DNA from: Bolinopsis microptera
Lineage: Eukaryota > Ctenophora > Tentaculata > Lobata > Bolinopsidae
DNA length: 64,000 nt
Direction of reading: 5' to 3'
NCBI RefSeq assembly: GCF_026151205.1
Contig: NC_087083.1
Span: 7,790,460 to 7,854,459, forward strand
Shown here: positions 1-13,900 of the stretch, one piece after another
Layout of the letters: each line of letters begins with the position of its first letter
Position numbering within the stretch: position 1 is the stretch's first letter
Notes under the pieces: model-generated
The model's input: the letters and a program-made list of their open reading frames with translations, nothing else
What the model was told of the DNA's origin: nothing
Databases searched by the model: none
Made by a program: the position numbers and the translations under genes

Positions 1-130
1 ATAATATAAAAACATAATAATATTATAATGTATCAGAACATATTATAATATATAAAAACATAATAATAGCATAAACAAATCAAGGTATACAGTTCTTGGA
101 ATAAAGTGATTAGATAAGACTACCTACCTA
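1..130. other. AT-rich leader, no gene seen
   Basis: A simple AT-rich sequence with a repeated AACATATTATAAT word. It contains no open frame or RNA signal. Confidence 0.6.
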
Positions 131-1008
131 TATTGGGGGGGGGGGGGGGGGGTACTGTGCTGACCTACCTATAGTGGGGGGGGGGATACTGTGCTGACCT
201 ACCTAAGCTATAGTGGGGGGGGGGGGGGGGGGACTAGGGGGGGGGGGTACAGTGCTGACCTACCTATAGTGGGGGGGGGGGGATACTGTGCTGACCTACC
301 TATAGTGGGGGGGGGGGGGGGATACTGTGCTGACCTACCTATATTGGGGGGGGGGGGGATACTGTGCTGACCTACCTATATTGGGGGGGGGGGGGTACTG
401 TGCTGACCTACCTATATTGGGGGGGGGCGGGGGGTACTGTGCTGACCTACCTATAGTGGGGGGGGGATACTGTGCTGACCCACCTATAGTGGGGGGGGGG
501 ATACTGTGCTGACCTACCTATAGTGGGGGGGGGGGATACTGTGCTGACCTTCCTATATTGGGGGGGGGGGGTACTGTGCTGACCTACCTATAGTGATTAG
601 TGGGGGGGGGGGGGGGGGTACTGTGCTGACCTACCTATAGTGGGGGGGGTACTGTGCTGACCTACCTATAGTGGGGGGGGGGGTACTGTGCTGACCTACC
701 TATAGTGGGGGGATACTGTGCTGACCTACCTATAGTGGGGGGGGGGGGTACTGTGCTGACCTACCTATAGTGGGGGGGGGGATACTGTGCTGACCTACCT
801 ATAGTGGGGGGGGGGGGTACTGTGCTGACCTACCTATAGTGGGGGGGGGGGGGGCAGTGCTGACCTACCTATAGTGGGGGGGGGGGGGCAGTACTGACCT
901 ACCTATAGTGGGGGGGGGGGGTACTGTGCTGACCTACCTATAGTGGGGGGGGGTACTGTGCTGACCTACCTATAGTGGGGGGGGGGGTACTGTGCTGACC
1001 TACCTATT
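131..1008. repeat. G-tract minisatellite 1
   Basis: About 25 copies of a unit combining TACTGTGCTGACCTACC, TATAGT and a run of 6-20 G. All G-runs are on the + strand, so quadruplexes could form there. It lies upstream of exon 1. Confidence 0.9.
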
Positions 1009-1246
1009 GCTCTATTGAGGCTGTTAAAACTTGTAAGAAATGACACTATGTTGACGATTGAAAGAAAATGTTCTAATTTGTACTGAAGATTGGAATTTGT
1101 CGTGATAATTCAGAATATTTTAATCTATTCTAACTAAAATTATTCAGCCAGCATTAAGATTATTTTGTAAAGAATAAAACTTGAATTCAAAAAAGGTTGA
1201 CGCTAGAACGGTTGCGATTACAATAATTTGACCTTGTTTCTATTTC

Positions 1247-1826
1247 AGCATGCTCCACTAGTAACCCTAACCACACTAGTTACCACACTAGTAACCACAC
1301 TAGTAACCACACTATTTCAGCATGCTCCACGTGCGCCTGCAACTAAGATAACCTCACCTTGTTTCTATAGTAACCACAGTAACCACAGTAACCACACTAG
1401 TAACCACACTATTTCAGCATGCTCCACGTGCGCCTGCAACTAAGATAACCTCACCTTGTTTCTATAGTAACCACAGTAACCACACTAGTAACCACACTAT
1501 TTCAGCATGCTCCACGTGCGCCTGCAACTAAGATAACCTCACCTTGTTTCTATAGTAACCACAGTAACCACAGTAACCACACTAGTAACCACACTATTTC
1601 AGCATGCTCCACGTGCGCCTGCAACTAAGATAACCTCACCTTGTTTCTATAGTAACCACAGTAACCACAGTAACCACACTAGTAACCACACTATTTCAGC
1701 ATGCTCCACGTGCGCCTGCAACTAAGATAACCACACCTTGTTTCTATAGTAACCACAGTAACCACAGTAACCACACTAGTAACCACACTATTTCAGCATG
1801 CTCCACGTGCGCCTGCAACTAAGATA
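1247..1826 (+). repeat. Minisatellite made of repeated 3' splice sites
   Basis: About six units of roughly 85-100 bp. Each holds ACTATTTCAG, the first bases of exon 1 (CATGCTCCACGTGCGCCTGC) and then CTAGTAACCACA-type filler. The last unit supplies the acceptor at 1796/1797; exon 1 continues where the repeat breaks off. Confidence 0.85.
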
Positions 1827-1945
1827 ACCTCTTACGAGCCTCCTGATCTGCGGGATGAGTCTCCACTACTGCGCGCATCACGTGATCTCTCCATGTCTAG
1901 AACCAGTATTGACGATCTGAGGAACAACAGGGCATCTACCCCCAG
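1797..1945 (+). CDS. CH gene, exon 1 (first seen)
   Basis: The acceptor TATTTCAG is the last of several tandem copies of the same acceptor. The frame starts HAPRAPATKITSYEPPDLR and ends STPR, with two bases of the Arg codon before GTTTGT. It is Arg/Ser/Asp-rich. Earlier exons must exist, because the frame is open at its 5' edge and has no usable start codon. Confidence 0.7.
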
Positions 1946-4900
1946 GTTTGTGGAATATGGTACAGAAGTGTATTTTGTAGTAGAGCAGTATGTATAGTGG
2001 AGAGCAGTATCATGTATAGTGGAGAAGTACAGTGCGTATAGTAGAGAATTAGTGCAGAGTGTAATATCTGACAAGCCAATGTGACAGATCATGATTATTA
2101 TATCTACTAGAGTGTTACGGTACTGTGCTGACTATAATAGTGGGGGGGAGGGGGTTCTGTGCTGACTATAATAGTGGGGGGGGGGGGGGGGGGGGTACTG
2201 TGCTGACTATAATAGTGGGGGGAGGGGGGTACTGTGCTGACTATTATAGTGGGGGGGGGGGGGGGGTACTGTGCTGACTATAATAGTGGGGGGGGGGGGG
2301 TACTGTGCTGACTATAATAGTGGGGGGAGGGTTCTGTGCTGACTATAATAGTGGGGGGGAGGGGGTACTGTGCTGACTATAATAGTGGGGGTACTGTGCT
2401 GACTATAATAGTGGGGGAGAGGGGGTACTGTGCTGACTATAATAGTGGGGGTACTGTGCTGACTATAATAGGGGGGGGGGGGGGGGGATTGTGCTGACTA
2501 TAATAGTGGGGGGGGGTTCTGTGCTGACTATAATAGTGGGGGGTACTGTGCTGACTATAATAGTGGGGGGGGGGGGGTACTGTGCTGACTATAATAGTGG
2601 GGGGGGGGTTCTGTGCTGACTATAATAGTGGGGGGTTCTGTGCTGACTATATATAATAGTGGGGGGGAGGGCGTATTGTGCTGACTATAATAGTGGGGGG
2701 GGAGGGGGTACTGTGCTGACTATAATAGTGGGGGGTACTGTGCTGACTATAATAGTGGGGGTGGGGATTCTGTGCTGACTATAATAGTGGGGGGGAGGGG
2801 GGTACTGTGCTGACTATAATAGTGGGGGGGAGGGGGGTACTGTGCTGACTATAATAATGGGGGTTCTGTGCTGACTATAATAGTGGGGGGTGGGGGGGGG
2901 GGGGTTCTGTGCTGACTATAATAGTGGGGGGGGGGGTTCTGTGCTGACTATAATAGTGGGGGGGGGGGGGGTACTGTGCTGACTATAATAGTGGGGGGGG
3001 GGCGTATTGTGCTGACTATATAATAGTGGGGGGGAGGGGGGTACTGTGCTGACTATAATAGTGGGGGGGGGGGCGTATTGTGCTGACTATATAATAATGG
3101 GGGTTCTGTGCTGACTATAATAGTGGGGGGGGGGGGGGGGGGGGGGGGGTTCTGTGCTGACTATAATAGTGGGGGGGGGGGGGTTCTGTGCTGACTATAA
3201 TAGTGGGGGGGGCGTATTGTGCTGACTATATAATAGTGGGGAGAGGGGGGTACTGTGCTGACTATAATAGTGGGGGGGGGGCGTATTGTGCTGACTATAA
3301 TAGTGGGGGTTCTGTGCTGACTATAATAGTGGGGGGGGGGGGGGGTTCTGTGCTGACTATAATAGTGGGGGGGAGGGGGTACTGTGCTGACTATAATAGG
3401 GGGGGGGGGGGGTATCTGTGCTGACTATAATAGTGGGGGGGAGGGGGGTACTGTGCTGACTATAATAGGGGGGGGGGGCGTATTGTGCTGACTATAATAG
3501 TGGGGGTTCTGTGCTGACTATAATAATGTTGTAATCACATGTTGTAATCACATGTTGTAATCACATGTTGTAATCACATGTTGTAATCACATGTTGTAAT
3601 CACATGTTGTAATCACATGTTGACTTAATCTGCTGTCTTGAGGTATTATACCGTGGTTAAATATATTATTATTGAGCCAGATCATCAAATACATGACTTA
3701 TATTATCTTACCACTGTCAGATGTCCAGTCTCAAGTCATGAATTAATGTTATTGTCCCACCAATGTAATATGATATGGTATATTGTATAAACATTATTAT
3801 ATTGTATATAATATAATAATGTTAACATAAATATAACGTTAATCGGCTGTTTGTTATCTAACATATAATTCCCTGTTTCAGTTCTGCAAGCAGACCAGAT
3901 AACAAAAGACCTATAAGAAGTACGTGCTTTCTTTCATCCTTTTAACTTTAAACTTTAAACTTAATAATGACTGTTAACTTAATAATGGCTGTTAACCTGA
4001 TAATGACTGTTAACTTAATAATGGCTGTTAATGATGATACCTGTCCGGGTAAACTGTAAATCAAATGTTCGGAGTAATTCTATCAGTCAAGATTCTTGAG
4101 TTGTAGCGTGTAGGCTGTGTAGAATCTACACTGTAGAGTGTAGATGAACTGTAATAAACTCAACATTCTTCACCCTATATTTTCCATACCGTCAAGGATT
4201 TTGTACAGTCAATCAGATAATTGCTGCATGAGGAATCTAATGAGAGAGTTTTATAACAACATGATAATATGTGGTACCCAAGATAAGACCTTTAAATAGC
4301 TTTAAATTCTAGTAGTTCTAGTTTAAATAGTTTAAACAAGATACTGAGATGTTATTTTCTAGCTGGATAAGAAAGTGGACCAGGAAATGAGGTTAAGTCA
4401 GGTAATCAAATGTGAGCGGGTTTGATAGAGTGGAGCCTTATTGTTAATTGAATCTGAGTATTAGATCTTTATTTACACATAACTTCGGTACTCCAGAGAT
4501 GGTTATAATATGTGAAAGGTTATTCTGCGGGTAAACTCCAAGAAATGAAGACCTTTTCTTCGCTTTTACTTCCTCGAGTGCACTTTCTCTTTGCTTAAAC
4601 ATGATCACATACATTTCTAGTAGTGGTATTAATTTCTTATATATAATAGGAAGTGGAGAGTTAAAAATACCATAAAACAGAACGATAATAAATTGTAATG
4701 ACTCTTGTAACCCCCTACCCCCCTAACCAGAACGATAATAAATTGTAATGACTCTTGTACCCCCCTACCCCCTAACCAGAACGATAATAAATTGTAATGA
4801 CTCTTGTAACCCCCTACCCCCCTAACCAGAACGATAATAAATTGTAATGACTCTTGTAACCCCCTACCCCCCTAACCAGAACGATAATAAATTGCAATGA

Positions 4901-7900
4901 CTCTTGTAACCCCCTACCCCCCTAACCAGAACGATAATAAATTGTAATGACTCTTGTAACCCCCTACCCCCCTAACCAGAACGATAATAAATTGTAATGA
5001 CTCTTGTAACCCCCTACCCCCCTAACCAGAACGATAATAAATTGTAATGACTCTTGTAACCCCCTACCCCCCTAACCAGAACGATAATAAATTGTAATGA
5101 CTCTTGTAACCCCCTACCCCCTAACCAGAACGATAATAAATTGTAATGACTCTTGTAACCCCCTACCCCCCTAACCAGAACGATAATAAATTGCAATGAC
5201 TCTTGTAACACTACTAGTTACCATGGTAACACTACTATTTGTACCCTCCCAGTGACGCCCCATCTACTAAACTCCCCGCCGCGCTCGCGCCGCGTCTCCT
5301 CTGCCAGTGTGGAAGTGAAGTCCACCACAACCCATCTGAAGACTCACCGTCGTACCTCCTCTGATAACGCTCTCTTAGACCCCTCTCTTAAACCTTCTGC
5401 AAAGTCACGTGATAATGTGAACAAGTCACGTGAAGGCAGACGGGGATCACGTGATAGCATATCACAGTCACGTGAGAGTCCCCATAAGTCACGTGAGAGT
5501 CCCCATAAGTCACGTGAGAGCCCCCACAAGTCACGTGAGAGCCCCCACAAGTCACGTGAGAGTCCCCACAAGTCACGTGAGAGCCCCCACAAGTCACGTG
5601 AGAGTCCCCACAAGTCACGTGAGAGTCCCCACAAGTCACGTGAGAGTCCCCACAAGTCACGTGAGAGCCCCCACAAGTCACGTGAAGGCAGACGGGGATC
5701 ACGTGATAGTTTACAGAAGTCACGTGAGAGCCTGCAAGCCTCACCGTTTAAACAATCCCCGGTAATGTGGGAGATCCTGTCGGAGAGAAGTAGTTCCTCT
5801 CCTGGTTTACTTGACACTGATCCTGAGGATGAACAACTTTTGCAGAGTCTGTGTTTATCAGACACTGAGGAGCACTCTCCTAAAAACGAGGAGCACTCTC
5901 CTGAAAACGAGGAGCACTCTCCTGAAAACGAGGAGCACTCTCCTGAAAACGAGGAGCACTCCCCTGAAAACGAGGAGCACTCCTCTGAAAACGAGGAGCA
6001 CTCTCCTGAAAACGAGGAGCACTCTCCTGAAAACGAGGAGCACTCTTCTGAAAACGAGGAGCACTCTCCTGAAAACGAGGAGTACTCCCCTGAAAACGAG
6101 GAGCACTCTTCTGAAAACGAGGAGTACTCCCCTGAAAACGAGGAGCACTCTTCTGAAAATGAGGAGCTTTGTCCTGAAGACGAGGAGGATTCATCTGAAG
6201 ACAGAGAAGGTTTACCTGATGAGGAGGATTCATCTGAAGACAGAGAAGGTTTACCTGATGAGGAGTTGTTTGAACCACTCCCAGAGCCTAAAGCGTTTGC
6301 GTTTGTAATTGACGGGTCTGATATGGACATGACCCCGATAAAAAAGAAATCCCGACCTAAAGAACCTGCACTCGTGTTAGGAGATCTCTCCGAACTGACT
6401 AGATTCAGCTCAAAGTCAAAGGCCTTCAAGAAGTCGCAGGCGCGCATCAAGAATAAATATGATACAATGATCGATTCGTGTGAGTGAACAGTGTGATTTC
6501 AGGCATTTCAGGTGTGATTTTGTGCACTCGAAGGTATGTGTGATTAGAGCCCTAAGATTGTTACAGTCAGCACATAACGACCTATCTGCCTATCTCAGCA
6601 TGACCTAATACACACAACTTTGATTCTTATCTCTTTTATTGTCTCGACGTTTCCTTTTTTTCTTCTCTCATTCGTAATTCCCCACTGTCGAGCCATTCTT
6701 TGATGAGCATGACTTAACACTTTCCCTAACTATTTTAAAAACATTGCCTATCATTTCAGATTATTGATAGTTTAAACTTACTCTCGTATTAAAAGCAAAT
6801 ATCAACACGGTTGGTCAGAAGTTGTTTAAATATTTTATACAGATATTTCAGAAATCAAGCATTGCATCATATACAAATACAACACCCCTCATTCCTCAAT
6901 TAGCCATACTAGTAACCACACTAGTAGCCACACTAGTTACCAAACTAGTAACCACACTAGTAACCACACTAGTTACCACACTAGTAACCACTGTTTAACC
7001 CCTCCCTCTCCTCTCAGATAAGGGACCTAAGGGAAGTGCATTGTATGGTCAGCCTACTTGGTGGGGAGAAGAAGAAGATAACAGTCACCCTCCTTCAACA
7101 CCTGATATCGTGCAGAGTCAGAGGGTACGTTTACACTCCTTACACTCCTTACACTCCTTACTCTCCTTACTATTTACACTCCTTACTATTTACACTCCTT
7201 ACACTCCTTACACTCCTTACACTCCTTACACTCCTTACTCTCCTTACTATTTACACTCCTTACTATTTACACTCCTTACACTCCTTACACTCCTTATACT
7301 CCTTACACTCCTTACACTCCTTACTCTCCTTACACTCTTTACACTCCTTACACTCCTTACACTCCTTACACTCATTACACTCCTTACACGCCTTACACTC
7401 CTTACACTCCTTACATTCCTTACACTCCTTACTATTTACACTCCTTACTATTTACACTCCTTACACTCCTTACACTCCTTAATGCTTACACTCATCGTTT
7501 CACTCCTAGAACTCATTATTTCACTCACTCCTTGAACTCTATCTTATACCGGTTTACATTCCAGTTGATCTTACCACGTTTTTTCTACCCTTTACACAAA
7601 AAGGTGATTCACAAATTTACAATTTACATTTCACAGTAGTCAGTAGTCAGTGTATGTGTACAAGTATTTAACATACTGCAGAATACTGCAACAGATAAGG
7701 TGCTAGAAAACTACAAAAGTTTAAACATCTGCAGTCTGTCTTGTAAATACAACAATCAACACTCCTCATTCCACGTCTGAAGCTAAACTAGTTCACTAAT
7801 CTCGCAATGTAACACTAGTAAATCACTTAAGTAATTCACTTAAATACCCTAAATTACGAGCTATAATTAGTGTCCCCCGAGAGGCCCGGTATAGAGAGGT

Positions 7901-10900
7901 TTCGCTGTATCATTATTAGAATGATATGACAGTTAAAATCCCAACAAATGTGCACGCTGTTTTTTATTTTGTTCTCTATGGCTATTCTTGTAGGCAGGGG
8001 TGGGGGCAGGGACAAAAGGAAATCGTGGCATGTACGGAATCGCGATTTTTCCCATTATTTGCGACAAATTTTATGTATAGTTTAATGTATAGTCTGTTAA
8101 AATTCGCGGTATCGCGATTTTTGGCCAAAATTATCGCGAAATCCTTTTGTCCCTGGGTGGGGGTGGGGGTGCAAGAGGAGGGGAGGGGTGTATGAATAGG
8201 GGTGGGGTAGGAAGAGGGGAGTGGTGTAGGAAGAGGGGGGAGATGATTAGAGATTTCAAACTCTTTCTTTAGTACCGAAAGAGCCCGGGAATAGAGAAGA
8301 TAAGATAACCAACAAATAGTTCAAATAAGGAACTTCTTATCTTCTGAATACACTTTACTAAATACTGATTGCCTATATTTCACAATCTCTAGAATCCCCG
8401 CAAAGTTATTTAAATGATAAGAACTGCTCACAAGTTCCTCCCTACTAGAACTGCTCAGTTTGAGTCCAAATAAAGTCACAGTGAGAGTGTGTAAGTAGAC
8501 ATGTATGTGTTATATGTAACGGTGGACTTCTCTAGAATAACTCATCTTACTCAGACAACGACACGATGTGTGTCTAACAGGATACAGGATACAGGATACA
8601 GGATACAGGATACAGGATACAGGATACAGGATACAGGATACAGGATACAGGATACAGGATACAGGATACAGGATACAGGATACAGGATACAGGATACAGT
8701 ATACAGGATACAGGATACAGGATACAGGATACAGGATACAGGATACAGGATACAGGATACAGGATACAGGATACAGGATACAGGATACAGGATACGGCAT
8801 ACGGGATACAGGATACAGGATACAGGATACAGGATACAGGATACTGTACTATATATATATATATAATGCACATTGCACCTGGCTTTACAAATGTGCACAT
8901 GTGATAATGTTAATTGTATACTGTCCTGTAATACAGACTACTTATCACAGAGTGTATACTGTATAATATTATATATATACAGTATTCATATAAAATTACT
9001 CACCTCTACTATACCTACTTTAACTGTATTAACTCTCATAATATGGAGGCCCGGATCAAATGTACACTATTGACTTCTTTACTTTAACAAGTTTTAAAAC
9101 TTATCAGCAATATTTGATGAGATATTTAAAGTGCTAAAGATTATACAAGTTAGTAGCAGGGAATAGTAGAGTATTAGCACTCTCTCGTTAGTGGCACAAT
9201 GACATTTGTTTTCTGACCACTTTTAAGTGTTGCTTACTAAGGTAAACGTAACGTAAGTGACTTGATGCTGTTTTAAAACACTGTGATATTGAGGGTTAAT
9301 GGGGAGCTGTGTGTGATATTGACAACAGCAAAGTAACATATTGTTAGCTAATAGCGAATGTGCAGTTCACTTCAAAGCTGCATCATATTAATGATCTAAA
9401 GTATGTTGATAAATTCAGCTTTAAGTTTTATTTGTCTCAAATTTTAGGATTATACTAGAATGTTCCTGTGTCCACTCATTTAGTGAGCATTGAGCACGTT
9501 ATTGAATAGGATAGGAGGTAGGTAGAGTTACATTAAAAAAGATAACTGACAACTATTGTGTGGCAGTTAAAACACTTTAATTTCCGGACCATGTTTCCGG
9601 AACACGTGTTAAAACTCCGGATATAGAACTGAGTACAGTAGTGTCACTAGTTACCACACTAGTTAACACACTAGTTACCACACTAGTTACCACACTAGTT
9701 ACCACACTAGTTACCACAGTAGTGTCACTAGTTACCACACTAGTTACCACACTAGTTACCACAGTAGTGTCACTAGTTACACTCCCCTCCCTCCGGATAG
9801 GTAGATAATGGGTGGGGTATATACTTTGTAGTGATATATTATGTGTAGTTGGAGTTTATAGTGTATACATAACATTGCACTGGTAGGGCTGTTATTTGTC
9901 ACATAATAAAGAGTAGAGAGTCAGTAATCGACCGGGATTCCCGGCGCCGTGAAATCCCGGCACCGGGGGAGCTATTTCTTCCCGGCCCCGGCCGATTTTC
10001 AATTTTTGCCGGGAATTTTTGATCGAAATCGGCCTAAAACTTTCATATAAATCTTAAAATGGATTTTCAATTTTGAAAGGATGATGTCCAGAGTGCCAAC
10101 TTTCAGATCCTAAGTCCTGAAAAGTTCTAACTTGGCCGTGGATTTATTAAATTCACGGCCCCGGCCCCGGCCAAATTCCAGAACGGCCAATTCCCGGCCC
10201 CGGCAAAATTTGGACATTCCCGGCCCCGGCCCCGGCCAAATCCTACCCACGGTCGTTTACTGTAGAGAGTAACTTAATATAGTACTGGAGCTTAATATCA
10301 TGTTATATAATATATATACGTCTCAATCATTATGGACTACTATTTTGGGCTGAATTCGAACTCACTTCCTCGTTTTAAGGACGGTACTAGTCGGTATATA
10401 CTTGATAATATGAAGATATGAACCTGGTTTCACTCGATATAATATTAATACGCCGAGATAGTGGATATATAATACAGATAGAATATAGCTGTGGATTGTA
10501 TTTACTATTGGGTCTAGTGATGAAATTATTTATGTAGCTTCGGATGTGGAAATTTGTCTGCTTCGGATGTGGAAATTTGTCTACTTTGGATGTGGAAATT
10601 TGTCTACTTCGGATGTGGAAATTTGTCTACTTCGGATGTGGAAATTTGTCTACTTTGGATGTGGAAATTTGTCTACTTCGGATGTGGAAATTTGTCTACT
10701 TCGGATGTGGAAATTTGTCTACTTCGGATGTGGAAATTTGTCTACTTCGGATGTGGAAATTTGTCTGCTTCGGATGTGGAAATTTGTCTACTACATCAGC
10801 TGTCACTCTGATGAAGTAATCCTCTAGTTGTCCTCTAGTTGTCCTCTAGCTAAAGGGATCATTTGGGACACTTTCCAATGGAGTGATCCATTGTTTCATC

Positions 10901-13900
10901 TTCCGTGAGGCAGTGAGGACATGTTATTGAAATTCTTGTTCTGCTATATTTACTAGAGTTATTAATATAACGTTCTTGTTTACTAGACATTGTATCGGCA
11001 AAGTCTGACATTTGTATAAGCTCAAAGAGTTAATACCGCACACACAATTATCTAGTTATATTTCCCCAACAATACAAGTATTAAACAGTGGTCCTAACTA
11101 TTAAGTAATATATAACCAGTAACTGATTACTAGGCCCCAATTACCCTACCATAGAAACATCTGGAATGTTCGAGTGTCAATTACACACTAAATGTATACA
11201 GTGTACACAATATATACAGTCCCTAATTACACACTAAATGTATAGAGTGTACACAATGTATACAGTCCCTAATTATACCATATATGGTACGGTGCATTTC
11301 CTGGTTCTAAGTTGGACTATAGATCTACCAGGCTGTATATACTACTAGTACTATAAGACCCATTATATATTACTGTGTTACTGTGAGAGCATCACATAGA
11401 ATCATAGAATAACACACGATATTGTAATTTACAGAGAGCTGAGACCTGCATTAATTAAACAAACTCTATATTATATAATATATTTGTTTCTTCAGTGGAT
11501 CAGAGGTATGATTTATGAAATACACGATACACATTAGTGTAGATAGCTGACCTATTATTTTTAATCTCGAGCTCTTAAATTTTCCGACTTATTAAGACAG
11601 CGGTTTTTAAACCTGTATACTTAATTTGATATTAACATATCATTAATATTAACATATCGGTGCAGTTAAAAGTAAAACTATGTAGGTATGTTTTGTAGCT
11701 ATGTTTTGTTGATATGTTGAATCCTCAGGGGACTAATCGTTATCATTTTATTTTTGAAAACCAAATAGAATAATATATAACATTTATATTTACAACAACG
11801 TACATTTATATTTACAACAACGTGTATATATGGATAAGATTTTTATCATCAATTCATTGATTCCGTTGGACTCCTAGTTAACTAAACGTTGATACAAAGC
11901 ATGCAAACTCAAAGTCGCTCTCACAACTTTTGTCAACTGTATTGACAGAAGATCTGGTTCCTCTTATACACAGGAGAACCAGCTTCCTGATAAAAAAGAT
12001 AATTTACATCTTAAACAAGAATTGCGCCCGTTGTTTCGTTTTGGCGGACGCTAGATTTCCATTTCACTATAACTATTAATATAAGCTCTAATCAGCTCAC
12101 CTTATAATAATAATATTGAAACATCAGTAGACTACGCGTGCCACATTCAAGTTGGGCTTATAACAAAATACTATACATTACTAGTATACATTAAAATACG
12201 CTCGTGCCGCGCATTCATTGACCACAGACTAGCTATACACCACATCTCCGCAAGCAATCCCCGTGCGCGTGCGCGCGGCAAGTTGACATGGTAACGAACG
12301 GAAGCAAGTAAGTAAGGAACACGACATATATTTGACCCACCTACCGCTATCTCAAAAATCCTCGTTTTTCTGCAAAAACGTCCATTCGTAACCTTTCACT
12401 ATTGCCTTTTTTCAAAAGGGTGAAAAGGAAAAAATTAACAACATCTGAATAGTTCTGTTGAGTCTTATGAGATATTTTCTCACACAATAATCTAAACAAG
12501 AATTTCGCCGCGGTTAAACCACGCAAGATCAATTTTCCCTACCATGTACTTGTACCATTAATTCTTTTGAGTGAAAAGTGTGACTGGAAAAAAGTGCACC
12601 ATATTTACATAATAATTAATATGTTTTTTATAAACGAGTGGGATTCGTGCATGGTAAAAATTGACGATTTATTTGTCCAATGCAGCGCCGCGCATCAACA
12701 ATAAATGAATCCAGAAAATTGCGGAAAATAACTTTGCGAAGGAGTAATTTCACTGTAATTAATTAACACATGGCTAGCGTCGCGCGCAGCATAACAGACG
12801 CTTCCTATACACTTAATTATAGGGGACTGGTCTATATTGCGAAGGAGCAGACTTTTTTCATCACCGCAGGTCCATCGGGCCACCTCATATATCCAAACCC
12901 GATTACTTATTCCCTACGATCTTTTTGCCTTCGGCAAGAGTAGGGAAAAAAATGTCCTTGCTTCTGGCCCGCTGCCACCCGTTACAGAGTACACCAGTGG
13001 ACAAAAACTCCCATGTCCGACATTTATAATTCTCTCGTTATATAACCTCCGCTTCTGAGTCTCAGCTCTCTCGTATATTTTTCCCGTTGATTATGAGAGA
13101 TAAGACTCAGAATTGGGATTGAGAAATTTTATGTTATAATGAGATAAAAAATAATTGCTCCTTAATCAACTATAGCAGTAAAACTAGCATTGTAGGTACA
13201 ATACTAGCAACACTATAGCAGTAGAACTAGTTGTCATAGCAACACTATAGCAGTAGAACTAGTTGCTATAGCAACACTATAGCAGTAGAACTAGCATTGT
13301 AGCTACAATACTAGCAACACTATAGCAGTAGAACTAGTTGCTATTGCAACACTATAGCAGTAGCACTAGTTGCTATAGCAACACTATAGCAGTAGAACTA
13401 GCATTATAGCTAGCTACTCCTCCTGACGTGTATGTAGCTAAGTGTCAGTTTGTTAGTTTGTGTGTTGATGCGTGTGTAGTGTGTGTTGATGCGTGTGTAC
13501 TGTGTGTACTGTGTGTGTTTTTACTTCTAGTTGATACCTTAATACAGCTCTTACGTTATCACTTATACACTACAGTCAACAGTACACTACTACTACTAGT
13601 AGTCAACACTACAGTCAACTGTTAATACAGAACCAATCAGAGAACCAATCAGAGAGCTGTATTCTAGTCACGTGATAAAAACTAACCAATCAGAGAGCTG
13701 TATTCTAGTCAGAAATGAGATTTCTATAGCACTACAGCTGGGTAGTAAAGCTGTCACATAGGACTATAGTGTGACGTACAACGTACAGTGTACTATTATA
13801 CTACAATTATATATTTAGAACTTATTATTTTATTTAGTTTAATTTCTACAACGAGTTGTGTGTAGAGTGTACGCTTACTCGGTTACACAGTTACCATGGT

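Noticed and set aside
5344-6450. A 368-codon open frame on the - strand
   Set aside because: It is the antisense of the coding heptad arrays; the + frame has matching splice sites and phase.
8501-8966. Six overlapping open frames of up to 132 codons
   Set aside because: All are read through the GGATACA array, which lacks stops in several frames.
12347-13058. Three short open frames in intron 4
   Set aside because: No coding bias, and the two facing frames overlap; possibly old transposon DNA.
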